From contig NZ_CP119791.1 of NCBI RefSeq assembly GCF_029338295.1, positions 1,674,001-1,738,000 on the forward strand: a DNA stretch of 64,000 nt, in the 5' to 3' direction. Positions 57,034 through 64,000 of this stretch are shown one piece after another; positions within the stretch are counted from its first letter, which is position 1, and each line of letters opens with the position of its first letter. The position numbers and the translations under genes are program-made. Under the pieces are notes generated by a model, which was given only the letters and a program-made list of their open reading frames with translations, did no database searches and was not told the origin of the DNA. Origin of the DNA: Haladaptatus sp. QDMS2 (GTDB lineage: Archaea > Halobacteriota > Halobacteria > Halobacteriales > Halococcaceae).

Positions 57034-57825
57034 TCAATCACCGTTAATCCGTTCGATACCGTGTCGTTCGAGTAGTTCCGCCGCCGCGCGCGTCGTCCAC
57101 GCGGTGCGCGTGGGCAGGTCGAGCAGGAAACTCGTCGATTCGACGACGTACGCGGGCGTGCCCAGGTCCTGACCGACCTTATTCGCGATGAGGGGGCCGG
57201 ATTCGGGCATCGGACCGCCCGAGTGATATTTGTGGAGGGGCATGTACCACGGAACCACCTCGTCGTTCAATAGCTCTGCGACCGCCCGTGCGTGTTGCTG
57301 GGCGTCGCCCGCCGCCGACGGGAAGATAGCCTGCCCGACGTAGCCGGGCTGGACGCCGTAGATGCCGAGCGAGCGGTGGAGGTCCATGAACACGTCCGGG
57401 TCGTGGCGCTCGATTTCGGCCCAGAGTCCGCGTGCCAGTTTGGATTCGGGTTCCTCCCCGGGCGGAAACAGGCGGTTCAGGTCGCCGCCGGTTCCCTCAC
57501 GGGTTCCTCGCTCGATCGCGACGACGTTCACACGCGGGACGACGACGAGCGTCCCACGGGCGATGTCCCAGGACGCGACGTTCTCGGCCGCCCGAAGCCC
57601 GGAAGTTTCGTCCCCGTGGACACCTCCGGTGACCATCGCCGTCGGGCCCGGTTCGGAGCCCTCGATGACGTGAACGGTCGTGGCGTGGTCCGTGTCCGGC
57701 AGGAGGGTGTACGTTTCACGGGTTGCCGTAGCAAAATCACTGTGCTCGCCGGTCGCTGGCGCGCTGCCCGCGACTGCAAGCGCAAGAGCAGCGACTGACC
57801 GGGAGAGCACGGTGCGACGTTTCAT
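57034..57825 (-). CDS. Exported succinylglutamate desuccinylase/aspartoacylase-family protein
   Basis: The protein has 263 residues. The N-terminus is a signal peptide, twin-arginine-like (MKRRTVLSRSVAALALAVAG with Ala-rich end). Zinc ligands of the AstE/M14 family are in MVTGGVHGDETSGLRAAENV (His and Glu) and PDVFMDLHRSLGIYGVQP (His). A conserved arginine pair for the substrate carboxylate is likely in VVPRVNVVAIERGTREG. So the catalytic zinc centre is complete, but the substrate need not be succinylglutamate, and an exported location points rather to a peptide or surface amide. It is the upstream partner of a small membrane protein. Confidence 0.85.
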   Translation of the reverse strand: MKRRTVLSRSVAALALAVAGSAPATGEHSDFATATRETYTLLPDTDHATTVHVIEGSEPGPTAMVTGGVHGDETSGLRAAENVASWDIARGTLVVVPRVNVVAIERGTREGTGGDLNRLFPPGEEPESKLARGLWAEIERHDPDVFMDLHRSLGIYGVQPGYVGQAIFPSAAGDAQQHARAVAELLNDEVVPWYMPLHKYHSGGPMPESGPLIANKVGQDLGTPAYVVESTSFLLDLPTRTAWTTRAAAELLERHGIERINGD

Positions 57826-57931
57826 CGGTGTCTGGTTTGCACGTGACGACTAAACTTATGTGGCCGGTAAGCGGTGGAACACGCACGAACTTGCATAGTA
57901 AATATAAATCCCTGGGGTGACAATTAATTCC

Positions 57932-58258
57932 ATGGACGAGTGGGTTGAAAACCGGACAATCGGTGAGGGGCGCCAGTATCGCGTCGCAATCGTCGAATCT
58001 CCAGACGCCTTCGGTATCGCGATACAGACCCGTGACGACCCGGCTGACGCGTTCAGCGAACGCATCGTCCTCAACCCCGCAGAAACGGAATCGTTCATGG
58101 AGTTTTTAGAACAGGGCGTCGGCGTCGCCCGATATCGCGCTCTCGCAGAAGTCGTCGGCCCCGACGCTCTCGACCTCTACAAACGCGGTGAGATAACCGC
58201 CGACGAACTGGTCGAGAACTTCGGCAACGAAGTTCAACGAGAAGTAAACGACAGCTAA
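57932..58258 (+). CDS. Conserved-looking cytoplasmic protein of unknown function
   Basis: The protein has 108 residues from the ATG at 57932. The TATA-like sequence ATAAATCC about 27-30 bases upstream fits a leaderless transcript at this ATG, so the start is well supported. The sequence MDEWVENRTIGEGRQYRVAI has the look of a small beta-barrel, and ETESFMEFLEQGVGVARYRA and LYKRGEITADELVENFGNEV look helical, the latter resembling a regulator tail. No motif is known to me. The stop overlaps the stop of the convergent VOC gene by four bases. Confidence 0.7.
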   Translation: MDEWVENRTIGEGRQYRVAIVESPDAFGIAIQTRDDPADAFSERIVLNPAETESFMEFLEQGVGVARYRALAEVVGPDALDLYKRGEITADELVENFGNEVQREVNDS

Positions 58259-58623
58259 CTCGTCCGTTCTATCACCTCGATTCGATTCCCGAACGGGTCG
58301 CGGAAGGAAAACCGCTCGCGGCCCGGAATCGGCGTCTCTTCTTGAATGACCACGTCGTGTGCTTCGAGTCCCTCCCGCACCGCCAGGAGGTTCGCAACTT
58401 CGAGCGCGACGTGCTGTTTCGAGCGCTGGTCGTGGGAGGCTTCGACGCCGAGGTGGAGTTCTATCTCGCCCGCACGAAACCAACACCCACCGTTTTGCTG
58501 GAGGGAGGCTGGCTTCGGAATCTGTTCGAATCCGAGGATGCCGCCGTAGAATTTTCGGGCTTCGGGTTCTGTGCCCGGTGGAATCGGAAGCTGAACGTGG
58601 TCAATGCGAGACCAGGAAATCAT
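58255..58623 (-). CDS. Glyoxalase/VOC superfamily protein
   Basis: The protein has 122 residues, the size of one VOC domain pair. It begins ISWSRIDHVQLPIPPGTEPE and ARKFYGGILGFEQIPKPAS, the paired beta-alpha-beta modules of the fold. Candidate metal ligands are His9 in the first module and the glutamates of GEIELHLGVEASHDQRSKQH and RFSFRDPFGNRIEVIERT. VOC proteins include glyoxalase I, dioxygenases and resistance proteins. The activity of this one cannot be read off. It is convergent with the preceding gene and lies before the tRNA-Arg. Confidence 0.86.
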   Translation of the reverse strand: MISWSRIDHVQLPIPPGTEPEARKFYGGILGFEQIPKPASLQQNGGCWFRAGEIELHLGVEASHDQRSKQHVALEVANLLAVREGLEAHDVVIQEETPIPGRERFSFRDPFGNRIEVIERTS

Positions 58624-58704
58624 TGGTCACTGAGGGTGCTGATGGCTGAAAACGGTGGCTGTTCGTGAATGGAGGATTTCGACGTGTAACGCGAGACGAG
58701 TCCT

Positions 58705-58734
58705 GCGGCTCACGTGTTTGTGAGCCGCAAAAAA
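58705..58734 (-). terminator. Terminator of the tRNA-Arg transcript
   Basis: Just after the tRNA 3' end (58738), the minus strand has a run of six T residues (58729-58734) followed by a hairpin with 9-bp perfect arms, GCGGCTCAC at 58705-58713 and GTGAGCCGC at 58720-58728, around a 6-base loop. Archaeal polymerases stop at T-runs, so the T-tract is likely the main signal and the hairpin may protect the end. Confidence 0.6.
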
Positions 58735-58737
58735 TGA

Positions 58738-58812
58738 CGAGCGCTGAGAGATTTGAACTCCCGACAACTTGGTCCGAAGCCAAGCACTCTGTCCAGGCTG
58801 AGCTAAGCGCCC
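58738..58812 (-). tRNA. tRNA-Arg (UCG)
   Basis: Read on the minus strand, 75 bases fold into a cloverleaf. The acceptor stem pairs GGGCGCT with AGCGCTC, discriminator G. The D-arm stem is GCTC/GAGT. The anticodon stem CTTGG/CCAAG surrounds the loop CTTCGGA, anticodon TCG, reading the CGA codon for arginine. The T-arm is GGGAG TTCAAAT CTCTC. No intron is needed for the fold. CCA is not encoded. Confidence 0.95.
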
Positions 58813-58836
58813 TCATCCGATTATTCCATGCGGTCT

Positions 58837-58844
58837 ATGTTAAA
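58837..58844 (-). promoter_or_regulatory. Promoter of tRNA-Arg
   Basis: On the minus strand TTTAACAT lies about 27 bases upstream of the tRNA 5' end at 58812. It is the only AT-rich element at this distance and is preceded by GC-rich sequence, consistent with a BRE-TATA arrangement. Confidence 0.5.
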
Positions 58845-58904
58845 CCCCGCGATTTTCCCCGCGGGATTCGCGCCTTTTATCCTCCCCCCGACGACAGTTT
58901 GCCC

Positions 58905-59750
58905 ATGTCGATGGGAGACCGCGTCCGTGGCCTGCTGGAACTCACTCGCCCGGTCAACGCCGTCGCAGCGGGTGTGCTGACGTTCATCGGTGCGTTCGTC
59001 GCGGGCGGCGCGTTCGACCTGCCGGTTCCCACGGCCGCAGCGGTAGGAGCGACCATCTTCGCCACGGGCGCGGGCAACGCCATCAACGACTACTTCGACC
59101 GGGAAATCGACCGCATCAACCAGCCCGAGCGGGCCATTCCCCGTGGAGCCGTCACGCCGCGTGAGGCACTCGTCTTCAGCGTCGCGCTGTTCGCGGCCGC
59201 GGTCGTCCTCGCGCTGTTGCTCCCGGTTGCGGCAATCACCATCGCGGTGGTGAACCTCGTCGCGCTCGTCGCGTACACGAAGTTGTTCAAAGGACTCCCC
59301 GGCGCGGGCAATCTGGTCGTGGCGTATCTCGGCGGGAGCACGTTCCTGTTCGGCGGCGCAGCAGTCGGCGTCCTCAACGAGGCCGTCATCGTCCTGTTCG
59401 CGCTCGCGGCCATCTCGACGCTGACCCGGGAAATCGTAAAGGACGTAGAGGACATCGCCGGAGACCGCGAAGAGGGATTACACACGCTCCCGATTGCGAT
59501 TGGAGAACGAAACGCGCTCGTCCTCGGCGTCGCGCTGCTGGTGGTCGCCGTCGCTGCGAGTCCCGCGCCGTATCTCCAGCAAACCTTCGGCCTCGCCTAC
59601 CTGCTCGTTGTCGTCCCGGCTGACCTCGTAATGCTCTACGCCGGATACGAGAGTTTTCACGACCCGACCGCCAGCCAGTCACACCTGAAAGTGGGCATGT
59701 TCCTCGCCGCGTTCGCCTTCATCGCCGGGCGAATCGGTGTCATTCTCTGA
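58905..59750 (+). CDS. UbiA-family digeranylgeranylglyceryl phosphate synthase
   Basis: The protein has 281 residues from the ATG at 58905, which starts at the first helix. About eight membrane helices are visible. The first Asp-rich motif is NAINDYFDREIDRINQPERA (NDxxDxxxD), and the second is EIVKDVEDIAGDREEGLHTL (DxxxD). These are the Mg and prenyl diphosphate sites of UbiA enzymes. In archaea the branch with IPRGAVTPREALVF adds the second geranylgeranyl chain to geranylgeranylglyceryl phosphate, giving the ether lipid core. Other UbiA members act on menaquinone or heme, so the identity is probable rather than sure. Confidence 0.9.
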   Translation: MSMGDRVRGLLELTRPVNAVAAGVLTFIGAFVAGGAFDLPVPTAAAVGATIFATGAGNAINDYFDREIDRINQPERAIPRGAVTPREALVFSVALFAAAVVLALLLPVAAITIAVVNLVALVAYTKLFKGLPGAGNLVVAYLGGSTFLFGGAAVGVLNEAVIVLFALAAISTLTREIVKDVEDIAGDREEGLHTLPIAIGERNALVLGVALLVVAVAASPAPYLQQTFGLAYLLVVVPADLVMLYAGYESFHDPTASQSHLKVGMFLAAFAFIAGRIGVIL

Positions 59751-59875
59751 CTGTCGTGGCAGTATATGGGTTTATGAGGGTGTATCGCATTGACCTGTGT
59801 AGATGCGCAGGTGTGAACGGGACGTTCACGGACCGCGTTCATCGACGATAGTTTCTCGTGGGTTCGGGGGCGACG

Positions 59876-60496
59876 ATGTATAATCTCGGACCACGACTTG
59901 ACGGGCACTCGGTGAACCCGGGCTCGAACATCCTCATTACAGGGCCGCCACTCTCCGGAAAGCGACAGCTCGCGCTCAACATCCTCAGTCAGGGCATCGA
60001 AGACGAGGAGGGCGCAATCGTCGTCTCCACGAAGGAGAGCGGCGAACGAATCAAACAGGAGTACGAGGCGACCCACGGGCCCGTCGGCGACCGCCCGCTC
60101 GGCATCGTCGATTGCGTGACCAAACATCAGGGCCTTGGCCCTGCGACCGAGAGTCAGACGCTCAAATTCGCCTCCTCACCCGGAGACATGACCGGCATCG
60201 GAATCAAGCTCTCAGAGATTCTCGAACACTTCTACCGCGACCGGAACGTCCAGCACAATCGGGTGTTGCTTCACTCGCTTTCGACGCTGGTCATCTACTC
60301 GAACCTCCAGACTGTGTTTCGCTTCCTGCACGTGTTCACCGGGCGAACCCAGAGCGCGGACGCCCTCGGAATCTACATCCTCGAATCGACGGCCCACGAC
60401 GAGAAGGCGCTGAGCACGCTCGCCCAGTTGTTCGACGGAGTCATCGAAACCACCCAGGAGGCGGAGACGGTTCGGCTCAAGGGGTCGGTTGCTTAA
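59876..60496 (+). CDS. RecA/RAD55-like ATPase with degraded Walker motifs
   Basis: The protein has 206 residues from the ATG at 59876. The RecA fold is recognisable from LGPRLDGHSVNPGSNILITG and GPPLSGKRQLALNILSQGIE (Walker A, but GKR where GKT or GKS is usual) and VSTKESGERIKQEYEATHG. The Walker B strand reads NRVLLHSLSTLVIYS, where an aspartate is normally followed by SLSTL; here it is histidine. So ATP binding and hydrolysis are doubtful, and the protein may be a non-catalytic relative of KaiC/RAD55-like regulators, common in haloarchaea. It has no receiver or HTH domain. Its role is unknown. Confidence 0.8.
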   Translation: MYNLGPRLDGHSVNPGSNILITGPPLSGKRQLALNILSQGIEDEEGAIVVSTKESGERIKQEYEATHGPVGDRPLGIVDCVTKHQGLGPATESQTLKFASSPGDMTGIGIKLSEILEHFYRDRNVQHNRVLLHSLSTLVIYSNLQTVFRFLHVFTGRTQSADALGIYILESTAHDEKALSTLAQLFDGVIETTQEAETVRLKGSVA

Positions 60497-60566
60497 TCCG
60501 CCACTGAATGCAGGCAAATCGCACACCTGCGGTACGCTTTTCCGACGCGATTTCATCTGTAGCGGT

Positions 60567-60974
60567 ATGCCAGTCGAGACGGACGCGGAGCTCCGTGAGA
60601 TACTCGGACTCGAGACGATCGCCGTCGTCGGGTGTTCATCTACACCCGGCAAAGACGCCCACAACATCCCTCGCTACATGCTGAACCACGGGTACACCAT
60701 CATTCCGGTGAACCCGTACGCCGAGGAAATCTTCGGCATGGAACCCTACGATTCACTCGCCGAGGTCGAAGAAGAAATCGACATGGTGGACGTGTTTCGC
60801 CCCTCGGACGAGGTTGCCGGCATCGTCGATGCCGCCATCGAACGCGGCGACGTGAAGGTCATCTGGACGCAACTCGGCATCCGCGACGACGAGGCGGCAA
60901 AAAGGGCAGAAGAGTCGGGAATGCGAGTCGTACAGGACCGCTGTCTGAAAGTCGAACACGCCCGGTTGCTCTAG
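60567..60974 (+). CDS. CoA-binding protein, small Rossmann-fold
   Basis: The protein has 135 residues from the ATG at 60567. The Rossmann core starts LGLETIAVVGCSSTPGKDAH followed by NIPRYMLNHGYTIIPVNPYA, and ends with MVDVFRPSDEVAGIVDAAIE and VIWTQLGIRDDEAAKRAEES. The pattern is that of the stand-alone CoA-binding domain related to succinyl-CoA synthetase and acyl-CoA synthetases (ADP-forming). The single domain without the ligase part may bind CoA as a carrier or sensor. No enzymatic residues are evident. It follows the RecA-like gene by 70 bases. Confidence 0.88.
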   Translation: MPVETDAELREILGLETIAVVGCSSTPGKDAHNIPRYMLNHGYTIIPVNPYAEEIFGMEPYDSLAEVEEEIDMVDVFRPSDEVAGIVDAAIERGDVKVIWTQLGIRDDEAAKRAEESGMRVVQDRCLKVEHARLL

Positions 60975-60987
60975 GACGCTCGCGCGG

Positions 60988-61968
60988 TCAGTTTTCCCAC
61001 TCGTCGAAGGACCGATAGATACCCTTCGAGAGGTAGCGCTCGCTCGAATCGGGGAAGATAGTGACGACCGAGTTGTGGGGTGCATCGACGTCACCAAACT
61101 CGATTTTTCGCGCGAGTCGGAGTGACGCGACGCTCGCCGCGCCCGCACTCGACGCCACGAGGTGGCCCTCCTCGCGGGCGAGACGTTTGAGTTCGTCGTG
61201 GGCGTCCCGGTCTGCAACCTGCTCGACGCTGTCGACGATGTCCGGGTCGAACAGTTCGTTCGTCGCGACGTTGTGCGTCCCGATACCCTCGATTTTGTAC
61301 TCGGCCTCTGGGACGTCCTTGCCCTTCGTCGTCGAGTAGAGCGACCCCTCCGGTTCGACGGCGCAGATGTGCGTGTCGGGATTCTGTTCGAGCGCGTAGC
61401 GGGCGATGCCCATGAGCGTCCCGGCGGTTCCACACCCGGCGACGATTGCGCCGACCGCACCGTCCAGCGCGTCGAAGATTTCCGGGGCGGTCAACTCGTA
61501 GTGCGCCTCGGCGTTGAGCGGGTTCGCGAACTGCTGGGGGACGACGGCATCGTCGAGTTCGTCAGCAAGTTCGTGAGCGCGGTCGATGGCTCCACCCATG
61601 CCGTCCTCCGTCGGCGTGTTGATGATTTCTGCGCCAAGGGCGGTCATGAGCTGCTGTTTCTCGACACTGAAGCGTTCGGGGACGACGAAAATCGCGTCCA
61701 GTCCGAGTTGTCCCGCGGCGATGGCAAGGCCGATGCCCGTGTTCCCGGCTGTCGGTTCGATGACCGTCCCGCCTGGCGAGAGTTCGCCGCGTTCGAGCAT
61801 CTGCTCTAACATGTAGAGCCCGATGCGGTCTTTCACGCTCGCGCCCGGGTTGAACGATTCGAGTTTCGCGTAGACGGGAACCGTATCGGGCGAGGCGTGG
61901 ACACGGACGAGCGGGGTTTCGCCGATGGTGTCAAGAACCGAGTCGAGGGGTTCTCGGTGCGAGGTCAT
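60988..61968 (-). CDS. Cysteine synthase / cystathionine beta-synthase-like PLP enzyme
   Basis: The protein has 326 residues from the ATG at 61968. The PLP lysine is in FNPGASVKDRIGLYMLEQML (about residue 46) and the phosphate-binding glycine loop in IVAGCGTAGTLMGIARYA. The asparagine-glycine patch EPTAGNTGIGLAIAAGQLGL is the substrate loop of beta-family enzymes. It makes cysteine from O-acetylserine and sulfide, or cystathionine from serine and homocysteine. The family includes both, and this branch (with HYELTAPEIFDALDG) is often annotated cystathionine beta-synthase in archaea. There are no CBS domains. It stands next to the CoA-binding gene, convergently. Confidence 0.92.
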   Translation of the reverse strand: MTSHREPLDSVLDTIGETPLVRVHASPDTVPVYAKLESFNPGASVKDRIGLYMLEQMLERGELSPGGTVIEPTAGNTGIGLAIAAGQLGLDAIFVVPERFSVEKQQLMTALGAEIINTPTEDGMGGAIDRAHELADELDDAVVPQQFANPLNAEAHYELTAPEIFDALDGAVGAIVAGCGTAGTLMGIARYALEQNPDTHICAVEPEGSLYSTTKGKDVPEAEYKIEGIGTHNVATNELFDPDIVDSVEQVADRDAHDELKRLAREEGHLVASSAGAASVASLRLARKIEFGDVDAPHNSVVTIFPDSSERYLSKGIYRSFDEWEN

Positions 61969-62014
61969 ACCCGGTGGTTCGCGGCCCACCAGTTAAAGCG
62001 GCAGGTTTTACCAG

Positions 62015-62335
62015 TCAGTTCGTGCCGTCGGTCGGCGTTTCGGCGGCCGGTTCTGCATCCGATGCCGCCGATTCAGCGACCGTCTTCTCTTCCTCTTCGA
62101 CGGCGGCCTCCGCGAGCAGTTCGTCCACGTCGAGGCCCTGTTTCTCCGCCAACGCGGCGAGAATGACCTGCTGGCGCTCGATAGTCGCTTCCATCGAATC
62201 GACCTTCTCGCCGGTCGTCTCGACCTGCGCCCGGAGCGCCTGAATCTGCTCGCGCAATTCGTTCAGCCGTCGGTAGAGTTCCTCTGCTGTGTCCGCAACC
62301 TTCTGGAGTTTCTTTGCAGTTCCGCCAAGTCCCAT
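62015..62335 (-). CDS. Coiled-coil protein, DUF5798-like
   Basis: The protein has 106 residues. It starts MGLGGTAKKLQKVADTAEEL and continues as one long amphipathic helix (RLNELREQIQALRAQVETTG, then EKVDSMEATIERQQVILAAL) with heptad-like leucine and alanine spacing, clearly coiled coil. The tail after residue 80 is low-complexity and acidic (EEEEKTVAESAASDAEPAAE). From memory this fits the haloarchaeal DUF5798 family. A scaffold or oligomer role is plausible and nothing more can be said. Confidence 0.8.
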   Translation of the reverse strand: MGLGGTAKKLQKVADTAEELYRRLNELREQIQALRAQVETTGEKVDSMEATIERQQVILAALAEKQGLDVDELLAEAAVEEEEKTVAESAASDAEPAAETPTDGTN

Positions 62336-62384
62336 GCCCGGGCGTTTGGGGCGAGGCTACGTGTGCGTTGCGGCTTTCGCTGGC

Positions 62385-62786
62385 TTACTCGTCGGGGTAG
62401 GACTCAAGCGGAAGCCGGTCGAGACCAACTGTGTCGTAGTCTTTTTCACTGGACAATACTGCTCCACCTCCGGTCGCAGCCATCCCGGCGTGAAGTGCAT
62501 CGAACGGCGTCATGTGGTGCTCCTCAAGAAAGCTTGCAGCGGCGAGAACCGCTTCTTCGTGTTCCACAGGTCGAATCGGTACCAATTCGAGAAGGTTTGC
62601 GATTGCACGTGGGGCATCAATCTCGTAGGCTGACTGTTCCCGGTCGTAGAAGAGCACCAGTACCTCTGCATAGGCTAAGATTGACGTGTGAATGTCTTCT
62701 CGGTCATCGAGCGCTTGAAGAGCCGACGCTTGGAGCCAGTCTTCGTCCTTGATGAGTGCCGTCAGAAAATCCGTTTCGACGTACAC
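62385..62786 (-). CDS. PIN-domain ribonuclease toxin (VapC-like)
   Basis: The protein has 133 residues. PIN acidic residues are in MYVETDFLTALIKDEDW (the first Asp), SILAYAEVLVLFYDRE (Glu), and MTPFDALHAGMAATGGGAVLSSEKDYD (two Asp positions; given here as TPFDALHAGM and SSEKDYD). The spacing matches VapC, which usually cuts tRNA or rRNA when freed from its antitoxin. The start ATG at 62786 lies three bases after the antitoxin stop. The gene is intact, unlike the pair at 11 kb. Confidence 0.88.
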   Translation of the reverse strand: MYVETDFLTALIKDEDWLQASALQALDDREDIHTSILAYAEVLVLFYDREQSAYEIDAPRAIANLLELVPIRPVEHEEAVLAAASFLEEHHMTPFDALHAGMAATGGGAVLSSEKDYDTVGLDRLPLESYPDE

Positions 62787-62789
62787 TGG

Positions 62790-63056
62790 TCAGTCCTTTC
62801 GCCCTTTGGAACGCGTTTTTTCCTCTGCTTGTACCTCTTCGTCGATGCACTTTCGCGCAGTCTTTTTCAATTGACCCGCATCCTCGCCTTCGAAGGCGTC
62901 ACCGACCGCCTCGCGGATCCCTTGAAGTGGGTCGTCATCGACAGGGAACAGCGCGACGTGGCTTGGGAGTTCGACAATGCGGTACTTGTCTCCGAATCGT
63001 TCGCGCACGGCTTTTGGGAGGTAGATGCGACCGCGCTCGTCGGTGGATTTCGACAT
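62790..63056 (-). CDS. AbrB/SpoVT-type antitoxin
   Basis: The protein has 88 residues. The swapped-hairpin AbrB DNA-binding domain is at the N-terminus: MSKSTDERGRIYLPKAVRERFGDKYRIVELPSHVAL, shown by the pieces DERGRIYLPKAVRERF and RIVELPSHVALFPV. The charged C-terminus (KTARKCIDEEVQAEEKTRSK) binds the PIN toxin. It is the first gene of the two-gene operon. A dyad in its promoter at 63072-63119 fits autoregulation. AbrB-type antitoxins with PIN toxins are a known type. Confidence 0.87.
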   Translation of the reverse strand: MSKSTDERGRIYLPKAVRERFGDKYRIVELPSHVALFPVDDDPLQGIREAVGDAFEGEDAGQLKKTARKCIDEEVQAEEKTRSKGRKD

Positions 63057-63071
63057 CCTTGTACAGAGTAC

Positions 63072-63119
63072 TACGGGAAAATATTAAAAATTTCCCACGG
63101 GTTCGAAAATACTCCCGTA
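63072..63119. promoter_or_regulatory. Promoter and dyad of the AbrB/PIN operon
   Basis: Upstream of the antitoxin ATG (63056) is an AT-rich stretch with nested dyads: GGGAAA (63075-63080) with TTTCCC (63091-63096), and the outer TACGGGA (63072-63078) with TCCCGTA (63113-63119). The stretch ATATTAAAAAT between the inner arms includes the TATA box on the minus strand. A regulator binding here would block transcription. Confidence 0.55.
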
Positions 63120-63228
63120 CCAATCTGTTTTCGGTCAGGGACACTTCGAAGTGCGTATCAATTTGCCCAAATCGAACGCGTGTCGCTAGAACGGGGCGTT
63201 TAATTCGATTCCCCGACAACTCCCGGCA

Positions 63229-63678
63229 ATGGCAGAGGAACCGACCGTCAGTACCCCCGCCCCCGTGCTCGGTATCGTGGCAGATGTCGCCGTCCTCGTG
63301 GCGATAGTTGTCCCCTATCTCATCGTCCCGGAGAGCGCCTACTCCGGACTCACAGTGTACTACACGAGCGGCCTCGCCGGGGTGTTCGGCGCGGCCGGGT
63401 TCGCACTCGTCACGCTCATCGCGTTCGCTGCGGGCTACAAGAACCGCACCGAGCCGGTGACCGTCGCCGGGGCGACCATCGCGCTCGGCGTGTTCATGGT
63501 CGTGCTCACGTTGCTGTGGGCGCTCGCGGTTCCCGCGGACGTGATTGGAAGCATCGCCACGCTCGAGAGTTCGCTTGCAGCCACGTTGATGGAGAATCAT
63601 CGTTGGCTCATCCTCCTGTTCTCGCTCGGCGTCCCCGCGAGCGGGGTGTGGTATGCCCGCGCCCTCAAGTTGTTTTAA
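63229..63678 (+). CDS. Four-helix membrane protein of unknown function
   Basis: The protein has 149 residues. Hydrophobic helices: LGIVADVAVLVAIVVPYLIV, GLAGVFGAAGFALVTLIAFA, TIALGVFMVVLTLLWALAVP and HRWLILLFSLGVPASGVWYA. A short polar loop, GYKNRTEPVTVAG, joins helices two and three. The haloarchaeal relatives that I recall are uncharacterised. It is the last protein gene before the SRP RNA, about 50 bases away. Confidence 0.75.
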   Translation: MAEEPTVSTPAPVLGIVADVAVLVAIVVPYLIVPESAYSGLTVYYTSGLAGVFGAAGFALVTLIAFAAGYKNRTEPVTVAGATIALGVFMVVLTLLWALAVPADVIGSIATLESSLAATLMENHRWLILLFSLGVPASGVWYARALKLF

Positions 63679-63697
63679 CGCAGGGGAGTCGAAAGGC

Positions 63698-63705
63698 CCT
63701 TAAGC
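63698..63705 (+). promoter_or_regulatory. Promoter of the SRP RNA gene
   Basis: CCTTAAGC lies about 27 bases before the likely RNA start near 63729. It is AT-richer than its surroundings and preceded by purines, a BRE-TATA arrangement. Confidence 0.5.
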
Positions 63706-63728
63706 CGCAACCGGATATCTGGTAACTG

Positions 63729-64000
63729 GACTAGGTCGGGCAGTTAGGCCCTGCTCGTCACCCACGCTATGGTCTTTAGTGGGGACCGAACAGCGGGCGC
63801 GTCCGGTCAGACCGGCACGGGCCCCGGGAGCCAACGTAGAAGCCTCGTCCTTCGGGGACAGCGGTCCACCGGCGAACGTCTGCAGGGACGTCACGCCGTG
63901 GTTAATCGCGAGCAACCCGTCAGGCGCGGAAGCGAGCAGCGAACTCGCGGACACCTGTCGCTCGAAGGGGTGCGGGGTGGAGGCGGCAACCGGGATTCCC
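63729..64000 (+). ncRNA. Signal recognition particle 7S RNA, cut by the window edge
   Basis: The sequence from CTAGGTCGGGCAGTTAGG onward matches the layout of haloarchaeal 7S RNA. Domain I is GGGCAGTT...CCCTGCTCGTCACCC with loops that can pair. The SRP54-binding helix 8 is at 63919-63940: GTCAGGCGCGGAAGC and GAGCAGC, with the symmetric loop motif CAGG...AGCAG and the GGAA tetraloop-type segment. The 5' end should pair with a 3' CCCGACCTAG-like end that lies past base 64000. The RNA therefore continues out of the window, and at most about 30 bases are missing, judged by the usual length near 300. Not a coding region. Confidence 0.9.

Overview
The window reads as chromosomal DNA of a haloarchaeon (class Halobacteria). 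The evidence is acidic, GC-rich coding sequence, twin-arginine signals on exported proteins, blue-copper halocyanins, archaeal lipid and mevalonate-pathway enzymes, TFE, Trm56, DASV-SPVIG-type pilins, leaderless promoters with a TATA element about 27 bases before the start codon, and a 7S signal recognition particle RNA at the right edge. No species is assigned.

Layout. 1-2.9 kb: acyl-CoA metabolism (thiolase edge, acyl-CoA dehydrogenase) and small conserved genes. 3.1-6.7 kb: a protease locus. It has an intact exported subtilase, a second near-identical subtilase broken by one extra base, and a BsuPI-type proteinase inhibitor gene, separated by two gene-free blocks that look like decayed IS200/IS605 (TnpB-family) ends. 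6.8-14 kb: sugar-nucleotide epimerase, NhaC antiporter, hydrolase, Trm56, a frameshifted VapBC pair with a clear palindromic operator, then tfe-DUF2110-lipoprotein. 14-25.4 kb: a membrane glycosylation neighbourhood with two DUF2298 (YYY) proteins, a GT2 glycosyltransferase, GtrA and a GT-C-like protein. It is interrupted by an initiator tRNA-Met and a TnpB fragment fused into a HAD hydrolase gene. 24.9-27.9 kb: one pilin-like protein with an unusual N-terminus and three tandem type IV pilins, with a low-GC repeat-bearing spacer.

28.2-34.4 kb: a complete seven-gene Mrp (MnhABCDEFG) sodium/proton antiporter operon with overlapping start and stop codons. 34.3-42.5 kb: CoaBC, a flavoprotein, an SRPBCC protein, a halocyanin, M42 and M28 peptidases, a prenyl synthase and a degenerate NAD-kinase-like protein. 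42.8-48.6 kb: a b6-type cytochrome bc operon (halocyanin, small membrane protein, Rieske, split cytochrome b, two small membrane proteins) with related membrane genes upstream. 48.6-58.6 kb: endonuclease III, a DASS transporter, phosphomevalonate decarboxylase, NADH dehydrogenase-like and MDR oxidoreductases, and a membrane-anchored HTH regulator preceded by a strikingly phased 10-bp repeat. 58.7-64 kb: tRNA-Arg, a UbiA-family ether-lipid enzyme, a RecA-like protein with degraded Walker motifs, a CoA-binding protein, a cysteine-synthase-like enzyme, an AbrB/PIN toxin-antitoxin pair and the SRP RNA.

Functionally the window combines bioenergetics (bc complex, halocyanins, Mrp and NhaC ion exchange), the cell surface (pilins, glycosylation membrane proteins, exported protease) and isoprenoid lipid synthesis (MvaD, prenyl synthase, UbiA enzyme). 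I saw no CRISPR array, no replication origin and no intact transposase. The most unusual items are the subtilase/inhibitor locus embedded in hairpin-rich remnants, the phased GTTTC repeats, the leaderless mini-ORF before gtrA, the modular pilin array and two homopolymer frameshifts.
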